Shown piece by piece: positions 59,901 to 64,000 of a DNA stretch of 64,000 bases (its first letter is position 1; each line of letters begins with the position of its first letter). The notes under the pieces were generated by a model that saw only the letters and a program-made list of their open reading frames with translations, did no database searches and was not told where the DNA came from. The translations under genes and the position numbers were made by a program. The stretch comes from Pelobates cultripes (lineage: Eukaryota; Chordata; Amphibia; Anura; Pelobatidae). The stretch is from contig OW240924.1 in assembly GCA_933207985.1 (NCBI GenBank), positions 73,013,236 through 73,077,235 on the forward strand. Direction: 5' to 3'.

Positions 59901-60587
59901 AGCTTATTTGATTCTTAATGGTTTAGGAAGCTCCACTGTCCCTGTCTTATGATATTGAATTGATAATCTGTCATTTGTGGGAGATTTACATTTTAAATTA
60001 AAGGGACATTATAGTCAGCAGAGCAACTACAACTGTAAGTAGTTGTTCTGGTGTGTATAGTATGTCCCTGCAGACATTTGAATGTAAACACTGCATTTTC
60101 AGAGAAAAGCCAATGTTCACATTACTGCCTAGTAACACCTCTAGTGACAGCCACTCAGATGGCCGCTAGAGGTGCTTCCTGAGTCAGTACTGCACAACGT
60201 GCAGCATTGACGTTCAGCGTCTCCACTCTCTACATTGATTCGATGCATCGCTATGAGGAGATGCTTATTGGTGCGATACCCCCCCAATGATTTCCTATGG
60301 GAAAGCAATGGATTGGCTGAGATCATCAATGTTGATGATCTCAGCCAAGGGGACAGAGCGTGGGCGGGACCTGTAAAAAAGACTAGTACAACTGAACAAT
60401 AATAGTGAAGTATAAAGAACAATTTTCTACCTATGATATTCACACTGTCTTTACTGTGTTTAATTTCCAGATGAATATTGATATAGGTCATTGGGTGGAA
60501 GAAATTGATTTGCACACAAACGTCTATTTAGGAGAAGAAATTGATCAGCAAGCACTGAATGACATTCATCTCTACGCCGTCCGATAG
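47972..60587 (+). CDS. Class I SAM-dependent methyltransferase-like protein, eight exons
   Basis: Exons 47972-48068, 50897-51018, 52919-53057, 53306-53427, 54766-54876, 55365-55471, 59706-59796 and 60471-60587 join in frame to 301 residues. All have GT-AG borders. Residues 147-155 (LIDVGSRLG) look like SAM-binding motif I, GVEIN (172-176) is the following acidic beta-2 position, SD at 201-202 and DADVVVLNN (212-220) fit motifs II and IV, and KRGTLLVTVP the later strand. Before the domain, a possible metal site is formed by C98, C108, C111 and H115 (NYCLSCGSRH). The motif I glycines are sparser than in canonical enzymes, so activity is uncertain. The upstream ATG at 47967 is out of frame. Substrate is unknown, and I do not recognise a gene symbol or recall a human gene here. 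Confidence 0.88.
48664..49760. mobile_element. hAT-family non-autonomous transposon
   Basis: The element starts 'taaggatgcaccgaaat' and ends 'atttcggtgcatccctc'. Further inverted blocks 'ggccgaaaccgaaaa' and 'ttggccgaaacggg' lie inside. An exact 8-bp target duplication, 'atacttat', occurs at 48656-48663 and 49761-49768, diagnostic of hAT. There is no transposase. The core is a polypyrimidine minisatellite. It lies in the first intron of the methyltransferase-like gene. Confidence 0.92.
48843..49582. repeat. Polypyrimidine minisatellite inside the hAT element
   Basis: Variable units of roughly 25-32 bp share 'ctgtcccatagtgttct' with C/T-rich spacers. Blocks recur at larger spacing: 'tcctcctccccagttccat' at about 48925 and 49227, and 'tccaattgtgctctgttct' at about 49042 and 49323, so a block of about 280-300 bp was duplicated. 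One strand is almost purine-only apart from the periodic 'cactatggga'. Long open frames on both strands are by-products. Confidence 0.93.
49997..50394. mobile_element. TTAA-family MITE
   Basis: The termini are 'agggacactacagtcac' and 'ctggagtgtccct', flanked by TTTA and TTCA (mutated TTAA). The interior shares 'ggagaagcattcgat' type blocks with other copies. Confidence 0.7.
51565..52720 (-). mobile_element. L2-type LINE 3' fragment
   Basis: On the minus strand a frame of 209 codons (51928-52557) contains LGIILDSGLTFEPHI, NIARIRSFL, LVHALVISRMDYCNPLL, MNAAARLIF and LHWLPVSYR. These are the conserved C-terminal blocks of L2/CR1-group ORF2 downstream of the reverse transcriptase. It is followed by the 'agcgctacggaatctgttg' tail and an (ATA)n end at about 51568-51585. 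It is 5' truncated. The frame is still open over a long stretch, so the copy is not ancient. It lies antisense in intron 2 of the methyltransferase-like gene. Confidence 0.9.
53933..54454. mobile_element. TTAA-flanked MITE
   Basis: TTAA is at 53933-53936 and 54451-54454. Inverted ends are 'aaaaagatactgtaagcgcc' and 'ggtggttagagtgtcctt'. It is 522 bp, non-coding, and lies in intron 4 of the methyltransferase-like gene. Confidence 0.75.
56832..59649 (-). pseudogene. L1 ORF2 fragment (reverse transcriptase to C terminus)
   Basis: The long open frame (653 codons from 59535 down to 57574, extending upstream to the insertion edge) carries SLDAEKAFDRLHW, SNGSRQGCPLSPMLYVLALEP, FADDILLTL (catalytic DD, about 59120) and a C-terminal CWRCAS-type cysteine segment. 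The endonuclease domain is missing through 5' truncation. The frame is stopped by a solo LTR at 57581. The last 45 or so codons lie beyond the LTR at 56832-56968 and end in TAG. Lack of internal stops marks a recent insertion. It cannot retrotranspose alone. Confidence 0.9.
56973..57581 (+). mobile_element. Solo LTR inserted in L1 ORF2
   Basis: It starts 'tgttgtag' and ends 'ctacaaca', a perfect 8-bp terminal inverted repeat with TG...CA. It is flanked by the 4-bp duplication GCGG (56969-56972 and 57582-57585) and is 609 bp long. Towards the right are a TATA-like 'cctttaaaaggg', then 'gccattaaacttctcc' and a T-rich U5-like end, suggesting plus-strand sense. No internal retroviral or gypsy genes remain. 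A 4-bp duplication fits gammaretrovirus-like ERVs and some gypsy elements. Confidence 0.85.
59998..60385. mobile_element. TTAA-family MITE, right end eroded
   Basis: 'ttaaagggacattatagtc' starts it. The hairpin 'gcaactacaactgtaag' / 'tagttgttctgg' and the 'ctctagtgacagccactcag' block match the copy at 23151. No right terminus is found. Confidence 0.65.
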
Positions 60588-61225
60588 CAGTAGTTCTAAT
60601 GTAGCTGGGTTTTTTGTTTGGGCCAGTTTGGTCAATTTAGAAATACAGTAAGCCTCAGGGACATTATATATTATTTATTTACATGGGGCTGTGTATCCAA
60701 CTTTAGGACTTCTCAACCTTTTACAGCTGACCGCCACTACTATCAGGTTTACGTAAACCAAGTGCCCCTGAAATTACATTTTTAAGCCAAAACATATTCC
60801 CCGTAGCAACTATTTAGCATCAAATTCACATATACAATGCAGGCAGATTTTACTCAAAATACACAGTGTTTGGTTAATGTTTTACTCGCAAAAAATACAC
60901 TACCCGGAATTGAGTTTAAATAAAATGCATGGCAAATCATGTATTATTGTAATTTTTCTAAATCCTACAATATAATTGTTTTCCCCTTTTTAGAGACATG
61001 CATTTGAAAACAAGGTGCAAAATAGTTTGGCCAAGCATTTTAAGTTTGGTGGTGCTCGGGATTTTCCAGACAAGCAGTCTGCACTCTAGTGGATAACGGG
61101 GACTGTTTTCCAGGCTACAACTTAAAAATTGGGGGCCTCTTCCACTCGCTAAGATTGTATAACAGGAAAGAAGAGTTTAATGTGATCTGGCATTTTTTCT
61201 GCAATAAAGTCTTGTGAATGAAACT
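60588..61225 (+). other. 3' UTR of the methyltransferase-like gene
   Basis: It is AT-rich after the TAG stop. 'gcaataaagtcttgtg' at about 61201-61216 gives a strong AATAAA (61203-61208) and is the likeliest polyadenylation signal. Confidence 0.55.
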
Positions 61226-61813
61226 GAATTTGCACCAGGTTGTGGTCTGATGTTTAAATAGCAGTATAGATCTACTGGGAATTGCTATGAGAACAAACCG
61301 TGACTCACCTGGCCCATCGCATGAATTTAAACAAGCTTGGCTCTTGTACTTGTCTATGCCAGGCGTCTGTTGGGCACCACTGGCTTTGGGACTCAGCCCA
61401 TATATTCAGTGAAATAAATACTCAATAGACTCCTTACTGGAGAAGCTAAGGACACACTACAACTCTCAGGAATATAAAAAAAAACAGCAAAACCAACAAG
61501 TTTTTGAGTAGTGGGAAGTTTTATTGCAAATCTTCTTACAGTTCTAGGTGCAACTTACTCATATTGACAGTTAGTTCTCACTCTGGTGGTTTGTTGCAAA
61601 TGTTAAGCCTGGATTAACAGTGACCAGCAGAAAACATGCTTATTCATTAAAGTGGGAATTAACCTGGTAATTGAAGGTTTTAAGCCAAAATAGTCAAACC
61701 AGAGAAGTTGTCCAAGTCAGCCATGTTTCAAGCTCAGCTATTTTGTCCTACAGTTTGCAATTCTGTGGTGGATTCAATTAAATTACCAATTTTGTGATTA
61801 ACCCTCAAAGTCT

Positions 61814-62570
61814 TTAAAGGGACATTCCACTTCCCAAATACAAAAAAAATATATATTTCTGTTTATTAGATGTACCCACATAGAAAACATGAATGCATTT
61901 ACTTATGCATTTGTTTCCACAGCGCTTATATATAACATATAAAAAAAAAACGTTTTCAAAAGTTGCATATCTGTTGTCTGAAGCCTTTGCAAGCCCTCCC
62001 TTTCTTCTACTGCCTAGACTTTATGTGGCTGTCCAATCACAGACTTCCCAGTGCAGCTCAATGAGAAATTTTTGCAGGCAGGTACTCTGAACAATCGCTG
62101 CCTCCTGAGTTTAGCCCAAACTGACAGATGTGGAATTCTTTAATCAAAGAGAGATATTATTTTCAAAAAAGGCTTGGATGATTTACAAAAATTAAAAAAA
62201 ATACTTTTTAAACTAGAATATTCAAGGATATAATTACTATGGAGTCAATCAGCATCACCCCCCTCCCCTGTTTTTTGTGGCATAATTGGCTATTGCTTAA
62301 AATGTGGGTGTTTTGCCTTATTTTGGTTCAACATCATACAAAGATGTGTTTAAAAGGGTGGACTCAGCTTTTTTTTTCAACCTAGATTACAATGTAACTT
62401 ATTTCTTTAAATGCCACACAAATTGCATTACATGTTTGAGACTGCAATTTCAGTCTCTGGAGTCATTTACTAAGTTCATTTTTATTCTAGATATACCCAC
62501 CAATCATTTGGGGTATATCTTCTAATTGGCGATCTTTATTTTGTATTTGGTCAGTGGAGTGTCCCTTTAA
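61814..62570. mobile_element. TTAA-flanked MITE
   Basis: TTAA is at 61814-61817 and 62567-62570. The termini 'agggacattccact' and 'agtggagtgtccct' are inverted repeats. It is 757 bp, the longest family member here, and non-coding. Confidence 0.85.
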
Positions 62571-64000
62571 AGTATTATCTGCTGAGAAAATTGCATTCAG
62601 ATCCAACACCCTGATGTTTATTAGATTTTGTGTAACTCAAGGAAGATAGTAAACGTTTTAAAACACAAGTAATATTTTTTAGGTAAACATAATTATAGCC
62701 CTGCATTGACACACAAAACAAAACACATCTTCACACATAAACAGACCACCGAGTTCCGACTCTCACCAACTACAATAATAGACTCTACCATCTGAAAACA
62801 CACTGCCAACTCAACATGGATTAAAAGTGAAATGCTGGTGAGGAGCTTGCCAGCGAGACCGAAAAGACGCCATATCTGATCACTCCTGCCTAACTCGCCA
62901 AATATGTCACGTGGTGGGAGCCATCCAGATCCAAACGACCCCACATATTTCTGGGGGACGTCCTGCATCAATAGATACCTTTAGTTTTATACCGTAAAGC
63001 TGACAAAGCAGATCTGGAGCCTACTACACGTCAGCCTTCCCTGGTTTAGAGACACTCCTCAGCGGACGGGCGGACTGTCCGCCATGGCTGATCCTCCCTT
63101 ACCAGCCATTTTTGTTGGTGAGTAAGGTAAACATGCCCGGTAGCCTAAGATGTAAAGCAGCCCTGTAACTTTTATTTTACCTTTCCTTTACTTATGCTCC
63201 TTGTATCTGAATGATTGGACTCCTTCCTTTGCCACTTGGCTTTATTTATATTTATCATCTTTTCTTCTTTGTGCTGGATCTAAATACATTGGTGCAGCCA
63301 TTTTGTTTTCGTCTGTCCACAAGGTCTGTTTTGCCATTCTGTGAGATTGATTTTACTGATAGACTGCGGTTAAATTTAAATTTGTGGGCTTTTCAAATTT
63401 TTTTTATTAACGTTGGACATGTGTTATACAGCGTTATATAGCCCTAAGGGGAAAAAAGTGTATATACACATTTAAAGACCTCTCTAATAAACGCTATGTT
63501 CTAAATCGTCTTGTGGGTCCTGTAGTTATTTATATTGCTGTTTATCAATACATCCTGTGTTTCGGGTTCCATCTCCACACTCCAGTGAGCTGATGATGAA
63601 CTATGATAAAGCACAAATACTACTTCCCCCTTTCTCTGTGTTTCCACTGTTGCACACTTTAAAAAAATTATTATTAGTATTAATTAATAAAGGAATATAT
63701 TTTTTCACTGATATGATTTTTTTTTATGATTGATTCATGTTCCCTTTCAGGAATCTGGCATTTTAGTCAATTTATCTATCTTCAGCTCCTGGGAGATAAA
63801 ACTGCCTGGAGCCGCATCAGTGTGGCGAGGCGAGCAGAAGTGATTTCTCACAATTTTCTAAAAAAAAAATCGCATCATAAATAACACAAAGTTGTCCCTG
63901 CGTTATTGTCCTGGAAATTCAGTGCAGTCTATATGAAAAACACAGACGTGAGTACTCGGCCAATGAATGCCACGCAAATTTGGCAACATCGATACTGCTG
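62571..64000. other. Repeat-rich flank without recognisable gene
   Basis: No conserved exon is seen. The minus strand of about 62700-63110 has a CpG-bearing stretch with 'atggcggacagtccgccc' that may be a decayed LINE 5' region, but I cannot place it. The last 250 bp contain MITE-like 'cagctcctgggagataaa' sequence. Confidence 0.35.

Noticed and set aside
62693..63110. Possible gene or LINE ORF1 start with an ATGGCGGAC context on the minus strand
   Set aside because: The frame stops quickly and no splice sites or domains could be assigned.

Overview
This window is nuclear DNA from a vertebrate, most likely a frog. It holds multi-exon genes with GT-AG introns that match the vertebrate PPP2R3C, FAM177A1 and SRP54 proteins. 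The introns are packed with repeats typical of anuran genomes: TTAA-flanked MITEs, Tc1-like elements, hAT elements, L1, L2 and CR1/Rex1-like LINEs, and a solo LTR. The species was not determined. The order PPP2R3C (+), FAM177A1 (-), SRP54 (-) is the human chromosome 14q13 order in mirror image, so the locus is an old conserved neighbourhood.

Layout. 1-2471: the last three coding exons of PPP2R3C, followed by its 3' UTR. 2900-7556: intergenic DNA and the FAM177A1 3' end, the two genes being convergent. 7557-19301: FAM177A1 on the minus strand, five coding exons. Two Tc1-like transposons sit in its introns, and a 1.2-kb minisatellite lies just inside its first intron. 19302-22886: FAM177A1 promoter and a short repeat-bearing spacer. 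22887-43548: SRP54 on the minus strand, 15 coding exons. They join without a break into a 504-residue protein, the length of human SRP54. An almost full-length but decayed 6.1-kb L1 sits antisense in one intron. Another intron holds a transposon-like element carrying a piece of the unrelated gene XPO7. 43549-47970: upstream part of SRP54 with nested repeats and an 80-bp tandem array, ending in a probable bidirectional promoter. 47972-60587: an eight-exon gene on the plus strand for a 301-residue class I methyltransferase-like protein that I cannot name. Its introns hold a hAT element with a polypyrimidine minisatellite, an L2 fragment, and a young antisense L1 that was later hit by a solo LTR. 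60588-64000: its 3' UTR and repeat-rich flank.

The host genes do not form a pathway. SRP54 is the GTPase of the signal recognition particle, PPP2R3C is an EF-hand phosphatase regulatory subunit, FAM177A1 is a small conserved protein of limited known function, and the fourth gene is an uncharacterised methyltransferase-like protein. What ties the window together is conserved synteny, the SRP54/methyltransferase head-to-head arrangement, and the layered transposon insertions that can be dated against each other.

Exon boundaries were set by hand from splice signals, reading-frame continuity and recalled family sequences. No alignment or database search was run.
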